Origin: Clostridiales bacterium UBA6468
GTDB lineage: Bacteria; Bacillota; Clostridia; Oscillospirales; Oscillospiraceae
Length of the DNA: 9,399 bases
Reading direction: 5' to 3'
Assembly: GCA_002436765.1 (NCBI GenBank)
Contig: DJNI01000088.1
Location: 336 to 9,734 of the forward strand
In this document: one piece after another, positions 1 through 6,777 of the stretch
How positions within the stretch are numbered: position 1 is the stretch's first letter
Layout: every line of letters starts with the position of its first letter
Notes under the pieces: generated by a model
Seen by the model: the letters and a program-made list of their open reading frames with translations, nothing else
The model's database searches: none
What the model was told of the DNA's origin: nothing
Made by a program: the position numbers and the translations under genes

Positions 1-1
1 C

Positions 2-2356
2 TTCGACGGCGACCAGATGGCCATTCACGTACCCCTGTCTCCCGAGGCGCAGGCTGAGGCAAGACTGCTGATGCTGTCCGCCAACAACCTGCTGCGTCCT
101 CAGGACGGCAAGCCCGTCACCGTGCCGACCCAGGATATGATCCTGGGCGCCTACTACCTGACCTACACCCGTCTGGGCAAGGCCGAGAAGGGCGCGGAGA
201 CCGTGTTCGTCACCGACCCCGGCGATACCGACTTCCCCGTCAACGAGATCGTGGACGCGGACGCGTTCGTCGCCGCCAACAAGGCCGCCAAGGCCGCGGG
301 CAAGGCCATCGCCAGGTTCCGCCCCATCCACAATTATTCCTCCGTCAACGAGGCCATTGCCGCCTATGCCGACGGCGCCGTTGGTCTGCACGCTCCCATC
401 CGGGTGCGCTACGGCAAGAAGATCGACGGTGAAATGCAGTACCGCATCATCGACGCCACCGTCGGCCGCCTGATCTACAACGAGCCCATCCCCCAGGATC
501 TGGGATTTGTTGACCGCAGCGTCCCCGGCCATGAGTTTGACCTGGAGGTCAGCTTCCTGGTGGGTAAGAAGCAGCTGGGCAAGATCATCGACAAGTGCAT
601 CCGCCGCCACGGCTTCACCATCGCCACCGAGATGCTGGATCGCATCAAGGCTCTGGGCTACAAGTACTCCACCAAGGGCGCCATCTCCGTGTCCATTGCG
701 GACATGGTGGTTCCCAGCGTGAAGTATGAAATGGTGCATTCCGCAGAGAAGAAGGTCGTGAAGATCGAGCAGTTCTACCGCCAGGGCTATATCACCAACG
801 ACGAGCGCTACCGTCTGGTGGTTCAGCAGTGGGAGAAGACCACCGCGGACGTCACCAACGCTCTGCAGGGCAGCATGGACGAGTTCAACCCCATCTACAT
901 GATGGCCGACTCCGGTGCCCGTGGCTCCATGGCGCAGATCCGTCAGCTGGCCGGTATGCGCGGCCTGATGGCCGATACCGCAGGCCGTACCATCGAAATT
1001 CCCGTTAAGGCGAACTTCCGTGAAGGTCTGTCCGTTCTGGAATACTTCATCTCCTCCAGAGGCGCCCGTAAGGGCATGACCGATACCGCCCTGCGTACCG
1101 CCGACTCCGGTTACCTGACCCGCCGAATGGTGGACGTTTCTCAGGACGTCATCATCCGGGAGCACAACTGCGGCACCACCAACGGCATCTGGGTGGGCGC
1201 GGTGTACGACAAGAACGGCGACGTGATCGACACCTTCGGCAACCGTATCCGCGGCCGTTACCCCGTCCACGACGTGGTGGATCCCAAGACCGGCGAGCTG
1301 CTCCACGCCAAGGACGTCATGATGATGCCCGAGGATGCGGAGAAGTTCGAGCAGCACGGCATCAACAAGATCTATATCCGTACCATTCTGGGCTGCCGCG
1401 CCCGGGTGGGCGTGTGCGCCAAGTGCTACGGCATGAACCTGGCCACCTCCAAGGAGGTCGATCTGGGCGAGGCCGTCGGCATCATCGCCGCCCAGTCCAT
1501 CGGCGAACCCGGTACCCAGCTGACCATGCGTACCTTCCACTCCGGCGGCGTCGCGGGCGACGATATCACCCAGGGTCTGCCCCGAGTCGAAGAACTGTTT
1601 GAGGCACGCCGTCCCAAGAAGATGGCGCAGATCTCCGAGATCACCGGCGTGGTGAACGTGGACGAGACCCATCGCACCGCCCTGCGCAACATCACCGTGA
1701 CCGCCGACGACGGCGAGGTGAAGGTCTACCAGGTGCCTTACTCCGTGGGACTGAAGGTCACCCACGGCAAGGTCGTGGAAAAGGGTCAGCCCATCACCGA
1801 CGGCGCGCTGTATCCCCAGGACGTCCTGCGTATCTCCGGCGTGGAGGCCGTGCAGGATTATCTGGTGCAGTCCGTCCAGGCGGTGTACCGTCAGCAGGGC
1901 GTTGAGATCAACGACAAGCACATCGAGGTCATCATCCGTCAGATGATGCGCAAGGTGCGCGTGGAGGATCCCGGCGATACCAATCTGCTCACCGGCAGCG
2001 CCGTTGACAGCTTCGAGTTCGAGGACGCCAACGCCGAGATCCAGCGCCGCATCGACGCCGGCGAGACGGAGCTTCGCCCCGCCGCCGCCAGCGCCATGCT
2101 CCTGGGCATCACCAAGGCGGCTCTGGCCACCGACTCCTTCCTGTCCGCCGCCTCCTTCCAGGAGACGACCAAGGTGCTCACCGACGCCGCCATCAAGGGC
2201 AAGGTAGACCATCTGGTGGGTCTGAAGGAGAACGTGCTGATCGGCAAGCTGATCCCCGCCGGTTCCGGCCTGATGGCCTACCGGGACTACCAGCCCGGCG
2301 CGACCCCCGAAGCCAGGATCCCCGAGGAAATGGTCGAAAACCCACTGAACGGATAA
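2..2356 (+). CDS. rpoC: DNA-directed RNA polymerase subunit beta' (3' part; start lies before the window)
   Basis: This is the largest catalytic subunit of RNA polymerase, which makes all cellular RNA. The open frame enters the window within the active-site motif: FDGDQM (positions 2-19) carries two of the three Asp residues that hold the catalytic Mg ion; the first Asp lies just upstream. Bridge-helix sequence (DSGARGSMAQIRQLAGMRG) follows at about 907-970. A zinc site is visible as Cys codons at 1169, 1394, 1415 and 1424, with the last three spaced C-x6-C-x2-C as in the family. The trigger-loop block (GEPGTQLTMRTFHSGG) is at about 1502-1550. About 784 residues remain after the active-site motif, the expected Firmicute length without the large Gram-negative insertion. 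The stop is TAA at 2354-2356. rpoC normally follows rpoB; that part is outside the window. What follows is unrelated and separated by a terminator, so this is the end of the rpoBC unit. Identity is certain. Confidence 0.98.
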   Translation, partial: FDGDQMAIHVPLSPEAQAEARLLMLSANNLLRPQDGKPVTVPTQDMILGAYYLTYTRLGKAEKGAETVFVTDPGDTDFPVNEIVDADAFVAANKAAKAAGKAIARFRPIHNYSSVNEAIAAYADGAVGLHAPIRVRYGKKIDGEMQYRIIDATVGRLIYNEPIPQDLGFVDRSVPGHEFDLEVSFLVGKKQLGKIIDKCIRRHGFTIATEMLDRIKALGYKYSTKGAISVSIADMVVPSVKYEMVHSAEKKVVKIEQFYRQGYITNDERYRLVVQQWEKTTADVTNALQGSMDEFNPIYMMADSGARGSMAQIRQLAGMRGLMADTAGRTIEIPVKANFREGLSVLEYFISSRGARKGMTDTALRTADSGYLTRRMVDVSQDVIIREHNCGTTNGIWVGAVYDKNGDVIDTFGNRIRGRYPVHDVVDPKTGELLHAKDVMMMPEDAEKFEQHGINKIYIRTILGCRARVGVCAKCYGMNLATSKEVDLGEAVGIIAAQSIGEPGTQLTMRTFHSGGVAGDDITQGLPRVEELFEARRPKKMAQISEITGVVNVDETHRTALRNITVTADDGEVKVYQVPYSVGLKVTHGKVVEKGQPITDGALYPQDVLRISGVEAVQDYLVQSVQAVYRQQGVEINDKHIEVIIRQMMRKVRVEDPGDTNLLTGSAVDSFEFEDANAEIQRRIDAGETELRPAAASAMLLGITKAALATDSFLSAASFQETTKVLTDAAIKGKVDHLVGLKENVLIGKLIPAGSGLMAYRDYQPGATPEARIPEEMVENPLNG

Positions 2357-2373
2357 TAAAACAATCCGGCCGC

Positions 2374-2387
2374 CGCCCGAAAGGGCG
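2374..2387 (+). other. Small GAAA-tetraloop hairpin after rpoC
   Basis: CGCCC-GAAA-GGGCG forms a 5-bp GC stem closed by a GNRA tetraloop, 18 bp after the rpoC stop. In the mRNA it could protect the 3' end or assist the terminator downstream. It has no U-run of its own, so it is not a terminator alone. Confidence 0.4.
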
Positions 2388-2423
2388 AGGCACAGCGGAC
2401 GATCAACAGGCACAGCGGATGAT
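2388..2423 (+). repeat. Two adjacent near-identical 16-bp direct repeats
   Basis: AGGCACAGCGGACGAT (2388-2403) and AGGCACAGCGGATGAT (2408-2423) differ at one base and start 20 bp apart. The second copy is most of the left arm of the rpoC terminator hairpin. The first copy could pair with the same right arm (2424-2434) over 11 bp, giving an alternative, larger-loop hairpin. It is probably a local duplication of the terminator arm. Confidence 0.6.
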
Positions 2424-2439
2424 TCCGCTGTGCCTGTTT
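2405..2439 (+). terminator. Probable intrinsic terminator of rpoC
   Basis: A perfect 15-bp stem (2405-2419 with 2424-2438) closed by a TGAT loop lies about 50 bp after the rpoC stop. The outer pairs are AA/TT, and the U-run after it is short (TTT then GCG). Termination is therefore plausible but may be incomplete or factor-assisted. Confidence 0.7.
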
Positions 2440-2487
2440 GCGTATCATGGAGCACCCCTTGCCCGGCAGAAGGTCGATGCCGCCCGA

Positions 2488-2508
2488 TTTCCCGGGAAAA
2501 GTTTTCCC
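2488..2508. promoter_or_regulatory. Overlapping small palindromes upstream of the tetR promoter
   Basis: TTTCCCGGGAAA (2488-2499) is a perfect 12-bp palindrome. It overlaps a second inverted repeat, GGGAAAA-G-TTTTCCC (2494-2508). Together they end 19 bp before the -35 box at 2528, a usual place for an activator or repressor. No binding protein is identifiable from sequence alone. Confidence 0.35.
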
Positions 2509-2527
2509 GATTCGCTGAGAAAGCCTA

Positions 2528-2556
2528 TTGCACTTCTCCGGCGGGTGTGCTATACT
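2528..2556 (+). promoter_or_regulatory. Sigma-A promoter driving the tetR-type gene
   Basis: TTGCAC (2528-2533) and TATACT (2551-2556) are separated by exactly 17 bp; each differs from the sigma-A consensus at one base. Transcription would start near 2563, giving a leader of roughly 195 nt before the regulator's ATG. It is the only good promoter I see between rpoC and the regulator. Confidence 0.75.
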
Positions 2557-2574
2557 GATGGTGTACATACCATC
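2557..2574. promoter_or_regulatory. Operator-like palindrome on the tetR start site
   Basis: GATGGTGTACATACCATC has perfect 6-bp arms (GATGGT/ACCATC) around a 6-bp centre and begins directly after the -10 box, so it covers the expected +1. A repressor bound here would block initiation. TetR-family proteins often bind palindromes in their own promoters, so autoregulation is the simplest inference. Confidence 0.5.
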
Positions 2575-2576
2575 CT

Positions 2577-2736
2577 GGGTGTATCTGAAAGCTGGCGAAA
2601 TGACCGGCAGCGAGGGATTTTTGTCCTGAGCAAGCATTTTTCCGCAGGAATACTTGCTGTATTTCAAGGGAAAATGGCGCGGCACAGGGCAAAAAGAGCC
2701 GCTGACCGGGCACTTTGACAGTTTTCAGATACACCC
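2577..2736 (+). repeat. Long imperfect inverted repeat (hairpin element) filling the tetR leader
   Basis: The ends are perfect 14-bp inverted repeats, GGGTGTATCTGAAA (2577-2590) and TTTCAGATACACCC (2723-2736). Pairing continues inward: CTG.C.AA.TG.CCGG, CAGCG, TTTTTG.CCTG and ATTTT blocks on the left each have a complement on the right. It closes at AATAC-TTGCT-GTATT (2649-2663), which is the geometric centre. By eye roughly two thirds of 80 positions pair. It begins about 14 nt after the predicted transcript start and ends 7 nt before the ribosome site, so the mRNA leader would be a single long hairpin. The ends and size resemble a MITE, but I see no target duplication. Parts recur at 6706-6777 and 9320-9399. 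Confidence 0.7.
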
Positions 2737-2758
2737 TAAGAAAAGAGGAGTGACCCCT

Positions 2759-3463
2759 ATGGCCATTACAAGCGCAAGCCTGCCTGCGAAAAAACGGATC
2801 CTCACCGTCTGCGTGCGGCTCTTTCTGGAAAAGGGCTACAAGCGTTCCACCCTGGCGGAGATCATCGACAAGGCCGACGTTTCCTACAGCACCTTCCAGA
2901 ATATTTTCCGCGCCAAGGACGGCGTTCTGACGGAGCTGGTGGAATTCATGTTCTCCAACCAGTTCGCCATGGCGCGGGACGAGACGGGGGCAAAGCTGCC
3001 GCCGGTGTACGTCTACGCGGTGGAGACGGCCATCCAGATGACCCTGACGGAGCTGAACGAGAACCTGCGGGAAATCTACATCGAAGCCTACACCGAGAAG
3101 GAAGCCTCCGAATACATCCTCCGGGAGACGGCGAAGGAGCTGCACAGCATTTTCGGCAGCTACCAGCCCGACGCCACGGAGCGGGACTTTTACGATATGG
3201 AGATCGGTTCGGCCGGCATCATGCGCAGCTATATGGCGCACCCCTGCGACGGGGAGCTGACGCTGGAGAAGAAGCTAAGGCTGTTTCTCACCATGAGCCT
3301 GCGGGCGTACAACGTCCCCAACGAGGAATTGGCGCAGGTCATCCGGTTCGTGGAGGGGCTGGACATCCGGAAAATTGCCGAGCAGGTGATGCAGAAGCTC
3401 TTTAAGGCGCTGGCCATGCGCTACGAATTTTCCCTCGCCGGGCTGACGGAGCCTAAGGAATAA
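2759..3463 (+). CDS. TetR/AcrR-family transcriptional regulator
   Basis: A 234-residue DNA-binding regulator. Residues ~10-55 form the TetR helix-turn-helix domain: a first helix (KRILTVCVRLFLEKGYKRST), then TLAEIIDKADVS and the recognition segment YSTFQNIFRAKDGVL. The C-terminal ~175 residues are the effector-binding/dimerisation part; it is helical-looking and diverged, so no ligand can be named. The ATG at 2759 is chosen because AGAGGAG (2744-2750) sits 8 nt upstream and the domain starts right after it. A longer reading from 2654 would translate the hairpin repeat and is rejected. Transcription likely starts near 2563 from the promoter at 2528-2556, with an operator-like palindrome at the start site. 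The next gene downstream, a wall-anchored surface protein, is a possible target or operon partner, but that is inference. Confidence 0.9.
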   Translation: MAITSASLPAKKRILTVCVRLFLEKGYKRSTLAEIIDKADVSYSTFQNIFRAKDGVLTELVEFMFSNQFAMARDETGAKLPPVYVYAVETAIQMTLTELNENLREIYIEAYTEKEASEYILRETAKELHSIFGSYQPDATERDFYDMEIGSAGIMRSYMAHPCDGELTLEKKLRLFLTMSLRAYNVPNEELAQVIRFVEGLDIRKIAEQVMQKLFKALAMRYEFSLAGLTEPKE

Positions 3464-3475
3464 GCCAGTACGCAT

Positions 3476-3518
3476 TGCAAGGGAGTACTCCCTTGCATCG
3501 GGATATATCCCGATGCAA
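3476..3518. repeat. Two overlapping perfect palindromes (REP-like hairpins)
   Basis: Two perfect palindromes lie side by side: 3476-3497 (22 bp, centred on AGTACT) and 3493-3518 (26 bp, centred on GATATATC). They share TTGCA, so in RNA only one can form fully at a time. An outer AAGGGA/TCCCTT pair offers a third fold. They begin 13 bp after the tetR-type stop. There is no U-run, so an intrinsic terminator is unlikely. A repetitive extragenic palindrome, an mRNA-end stabiliser or a protein site are all possible. Confidence 0.7.
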
Positions 3519-3582
3519 TTCCCTTCTGCCAACGCGCTTCCCACGGGGGACGGGAGGCGCCGGAAGAAAGTGAGGAATAACC

Positions 3583-6500
3583 GTGAAAAAACGACTGTTC
3601 GGTATTCTGCTTACGGCGATCATGGCGCTGTCCATGCTGCCAGCTCTGGCCTTTGCCGAGGACAGCGGGGAAGCAGCCCCCGCGTGCATCTGCGAAACGG
3701 CCTGCACGGCAGAAGAAATGAACGCCGACTGCCCCGTGTGCGGCGCGGAAGGCGCTTTGCCGGAAAACTGCGGGAAGTACGTAAAGCCCGCCGAGGACGC
3801 GGTGACCCCGCCGGAGGACGGCAAGGAAGAACCGCCGGTATGCACCTGCGAAACGGCCTGCACGGCGGAAAGCATGAACGCCAGCTGCCCCGTGTGCGGC
3901 GCAGAGGGCGCTTCGGCGGAGAATTGCGCGAAATACGTCAAACCCGACGTACAGACCCAGCCGGAAGGCGAGCCGGTGATGCTGAACGACGGGGTGACAG
4001 AGGTCTCCACGGCGGAGGAATTGGAGAACGCTTTGTCCGGCAGCGCCAATATCAAGCTGATGAATGACATTACAATGAACGGGGTCTTGGATATTGACCG
4101 CTCGGTTATGCTCGATCTGAACAATTGTAAGCTGAACGCGGAATACATCAGAATTGGTTATAACGCGAGTTCCAATGTTGAATTTGCCGCGAAGGGCGGC
4201 ACGATCGATGTTCAGGTCAACAATACAGCGGCAGGCATTATCAGAGACGGCACGTTCTCAGGTATTGTATCCAACCAGAATCTGATTTCCGGCGGCACGT
4301 TTCGCGGTAAAGTAGCGAACTGCAATTACGTTTCTTTCGGTCAGATCAACTTTACGGAGGCGCGGATCACCGGCGGCGACTTTTACGGCGAGGTGACCAA
4401 CGGACCAGTGAATGAGGGTAACGGTTCCGGCACGATCATCGGCGGCAGCTTTTATGGTAAGGTGACCAACACAGGCTTTAGTATGATCACCGGCGGCGAC
4501 TTTTACGACGAGGTGGTAAGCAACGCACAAAGATATCTTTGGGAGGGCATCCCATATGGCTGCATTACGGGCGGCACGTTCTATGGCGGTCTCACCGACA
4601 ACAGCACCGGCGATACTGTCCAGACCTGGACTGTGACCTATATGAGCTCTGACAGCGTGTATGCCAGACAGGTGGTACGCAGTGGCAGCACCCTCACCGC
4701 GCCCAAGGCTCCCACGAAGACGAACCGCACATTTATAGAGTGGCGCAAGGGTGATACGGCGTGGGATTTTGAGACTAGGGTAACGTCCGATATCACCCTA
4801 ACCGCCGCGTGGGACACCAGTCTCCTCCCCGGCAGCGGCACGTCGGAAGACCCCTACCGCATTTCCACCGCTGACCATCTGAAGCGGTTCCGCGACGCGG
4901 TGAACAGCGGAGAGTACGGCGCTCATGCCGTGCTGGATAACGACATCGATCTGGGCAGCGAAGCATGGACACCGATCATGCCAAACGCCATTTCCACAGA
5001 AGACACAGTTTTTGGATACTGCGGCATATTTGACGGCGGCGGCCACACCGTCAGCGGGCTGGCTGTCAGCAGTGATCAGGAATATGTCGGCCTGTTCGGC
5101 TATACATCTGACGCAACCATCCGGAATCTGACCGTGTCCGGGTCGGTGACCGGTACAAACGGAAGTGCCAAAGTGGGCGGCATCGTTGGCTATGCTTACC
5201 GCAGCACCGTCGAAAACTGCGGCAATCTGTGTACGGTAAGCGGAAAGTATGCCGCCGGAATCGTCGGGCATGCTTACAACACGACAATTTCCGCCTGCTA
5301 TAACGCAGGTGAGATCATAGGCGGCAATGATGCGGGCGGTCTCGTCGGATGGTTCAAGGGATCGACCGGAAAATTCTACGATTGCTATAACGTCGGAAGC
5401 GTTCGCGGCGTTAGTGGTTATGCGGGCGGCATCGTAGGCAATGCCGGTGTCTGTATGGCCTATAACTGCTACAATGCAGGCGCTGTAATCGGCGGTGAAG
5501 CATATAGCATTGGTTACGGCACTGACGTCGAAAACAGTTATTATCTGAAAGGCACGCCGAAAGATTACAATGACAGGACAGAGGTAAAGTCCGCCGAGGA
5601 CTTTGCCGACGGCACGGTGCTGGAGAAGCTCAAGATTCGCACGGATTCCGGGGATTACCCTTTACCATCTGACCCCTGGGCAGATCGATGCCAGTACGTA
5701 GACGCGGCGGGCAAGACCCTGCCCGTGTTCAAGTGGCAGGGCGCGACCCATACCCACAGCAGCGGCGGATGGCAAAGTGACGAAGCAGATCACTGGAAGA
5801 AGTGCGACGTCTGCAATGCGGTGTTCGACAAAGCGGCGCACAGCGGCGGCACGGCGACCTGCAAGGAAAAGGCAAAGTGCGCGGTCTGCGGTCAGCCATA
5901 CGGCGAGCTGGGCGCACACAGCTGGGGCGAAGTAGCATACTACTGGGTAGAGACGACTACGCCCTACGACTTCACCTGCACCGCAAAGCGCGTCTGCCAG
6001 AATGATGAAAACCACGTAGAGACAGAGACCGTCGATGCAACTTATGACGTCGTAAGGGAGCCGACCTGCCTTGTGGAAGGTCAACGCTACTATACCGCTT
6101 CCTTTAAGAACGACTGGGCAGTGGGGGGATCCGAATTAGATGTGACCATTCCCGCCCTCGACCACGACTGGGGCGAGTGGACGTCCAACGGCGACGGCAC
6201 CCACACCCGGGTCTGCAAGCGTGACGATACCCACACGGAGACGGTCAATTGCTCCGGCGGCACCGCCACCTGTACGGAAAAAGCGACCTGCGCCGTCTGC
6301 GGCAGCAAATACGGCGAAAAGGATTCCGCTAACCACACCGGCAAGAAGGAATGGACGATCACCAAAACCAAACATGAGCAGAAATGGTCGTGCTGCGGCG
6401 AAGTAGTCGTCGCCAAGGAATCCCACACCTTCGGTAAATGGGTCGTCACCAAAAAGGCGACGTCCAAGAAAGAGGGAGAAAAGACCCGCACCTGTGAGGT

Positions 6501-6657
6501 CTGCGATTACGTGGAGACGGCGACAATCCCCGCCACCGGCGCCCCGGCGAAGACCGGCGACGACAGCCGCATTGGCATGTGGGCGGGCATCCTCTGCGTA
6601 TCCCTGGCCGGTATCATCGCGCTGGCCATTCTGTACGGGAAAAAGCATAAGAAATAA
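3583..6657 (+). CDS. Large secreted wall-anchored mosaic surface protein (Cys-rich repeats, Listeria-Bacteroides repeat, GLUG repeats)
   Basis: A 1024-residue cell-surface protein of unknown function. The GTG start has GAGG (3572-3575) 7 nt upstream. Visible in order: signal peptide (1-25, cut after ALAFA); two 35-residue Cys-rich repeats (35-69, 87-121); a beta-helix-like region (~140-340) with five GG[TSD]F[YR] motifs; a Listeria-Bacteroides-type repeat (~348-410, GSTLTAPKAPTK then ITLTAAW); a GLUG-type region (~416-655) with repeated GGIVG/GGLVG and CYNAG motifs; Cys/His repeats (~723-982) of the form H.W..C..C and C.VCG..YG; then AKTGDDS (989-995), a hydrophobic segment and KKHKK, a sortase-type anchor. 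Adhesion or matrix binding is plausible from the architecture; no catalytic domain is recognisable. It lies 119 bp after the tetR-type gene on the same strand with no clear promoter between them. The middle looks less GC-rich than rpoC, which suggests a separate history. Confidence 0.88.
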   Translation: MKKRLFGILLTAIMALSMLPALAFAEDSGEAAPACICETACTAEEMNADCPVCGAEGALPENCGKYVKPAEDAVTPPEDGKEEPPVCTCETACTAESMNASCPVCGAEGASAENCAKYVKPDVQTQPEGEPVMLNDGVTEVSTAEELENALSGSANIKLMNDITMNGVLDIDRSVMLDLNNCKLNAEYIRIGYNASSNVEFAAKGGTIDVQVNNTAAGIIRDGTFSGIVSNQNLISGGTFRGKVANCNYVSFGQINFTEARITGGDFYGEVTNGPVNEGNGSGTIIGGSFYGKVTNTGFSMITGGDFYDEVVSNAQRYLWEGIPYGCITGGTFYGGLTDNSTGDTVQTWTVTYMSSDSVYARQVVRSGSTLTAPKAPTKTNRTFIEWRKGDTAWDFETRVTSDITLTAAWDTSLLPGSGTSEDPYRISTADHLKRFRDAVNSGEYGAHAVLDNDIDLGSEAWTPIMPNAISTEDTVFGYCGIFDGGGHTVSGLAVSSDQEYVGLFGYTSDATIRNLTVSGSVTGTNGSAKVGGIVGYAYRSTVENCGNLCTVSGKYAAGIVGHAYNTTISACYNAGEIIGGNDAGGLVGWFKGSTGKFYDCYNVGSVRGVSGYAGGIVGNAGVCMAYNCYNAGAVIGGEAYSIGYGTDVENSYYLKGTPKDYNDRTEVKSAEDFADGTVLEKLKIRTDSGDYPLPSDPWADRCQYVDAAGKTLPVFKWQGATHTHSSGGWQSDEADHWKKCDVCNAVFDKAAHSGGTATCKEKAKCAVCGQPYGELGAHSWGEVAYYWVETTTPYDFTCTAKRVCQNDENHVETETVDATYDVVREPTCLVEGQRYYTASFKNDWAVGGSELDVTIPALDHDWGEWTSNGDGTHTRVCKRDDTHTETVNCSGGTATCTEKATCAVCGSKYGEKDSANHTGKKEWTITKTKHEQKWSCCGEVVVAKESHTFGKWVVTKKATSKKEGEKTRTCEVCDYVETATIPATGAPAKTGDDSRIGMWAGILCVSLAGIIALAILYGKKHKK
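3685..3945 (+). repeat. Tandem Cys-rich module, two copies, inside the surface protein gene
   Basis: Residues 35-69 and 87-121 are two 35-residue copies with the pattern C-x-C-ETACTAE-x-MNA-x-CPVCGAEGA-x2-ENC-x-KYVKP. Each has six Cys (35, 37, 41, 50, 53, 63 in the first), and the DNA is clearly similar too. They are joined by an acidic, Pro-rich linker. CxC plus CPVC suggests a metal-bound or disulfide-linked mini-domain exposed at the protein's outer end. I cannot name the family. Confidence 0.75.
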
Positions 6658-6670
6658 TCCCATAAAACGC

Positions 6671-6702
6671 GGAAGCGCAAGCCCCATCGGGCTTGCGCTT
6701 CC
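6671..6702. terminator. Shared hairpin terminator between convergent genes
   Basis: A perfect 14-bp GC-rich stem (6671-6684 with 6689-6702) with a CATC loop lies between the convergent surface protein and DUF624 genes. On the minus strand it is followed by GCG then TTTTA, a short U-run, so it best serves the DUF624 gene. On the plus strand the following bases (TTCGGG) are poor, but the stem would still stabilise the surface protein mRNA. Confidence 0.7.
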
Positions 6703-6705
6703 TTC

Positions 6706-6777
6706 GGGTATATCCGCAGCCCGTCAAAGCGCCCTCAGCGGCCTTTTTCGTCCTGTGCGCCGCCATTTTCCCTTGAA
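6706..6777 (-). repeat. Half copy of the dispersed hairpin element
   Basis: Read on the plus strand, this matches the reverse complement of the right arm of the element at 2577-2736. The GGGT.TATC terminus keeps the same spacing to GTCAAAG; then come TCAGCGGC, CTTTTT, CCTGTGC and finally CGCCATTTTCCCTTGAA. The match stops at what would be the hairpin centre and the other arm is not found, so it is one arm only. It overlaps the last codons and stop of the DUF624 gene. Confidence 0.7.

Noticed and set aside
2654..2758. N-terminal extension of the TetR protein by 35 residues
   Set aside because: The extension translates the hairpin repeat, and the ATG at 2759 has a strong ribosome site directly before the HTH domain.
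2525..3241. 238-residue minus-strand frame over the tetR-type gene
   Set aside because: It is antisense to a well-supported TetR gene, crosses the hairpin repeat and promoter, and shows no recognisable domain.
3464..3582. Separate promoter for the surface protein gene
   Set aside because: TTGCAT at 3493 has no -10 box at proper spacing; the TATA-like bases belong to the palindrome.
3453..4148. 231-residue minus-strand frame over the start of the surface protein
   Set aside because: It is the antisense shadow of the Cys-rich repeats and has no ribosome site or domain that I can see.
6136..6687. 183-residue minus-strand frame over the surface protein C-terminus
   Set aside because: It is antisense to the Cys/His repeats and anchor, and runs through the terminator.
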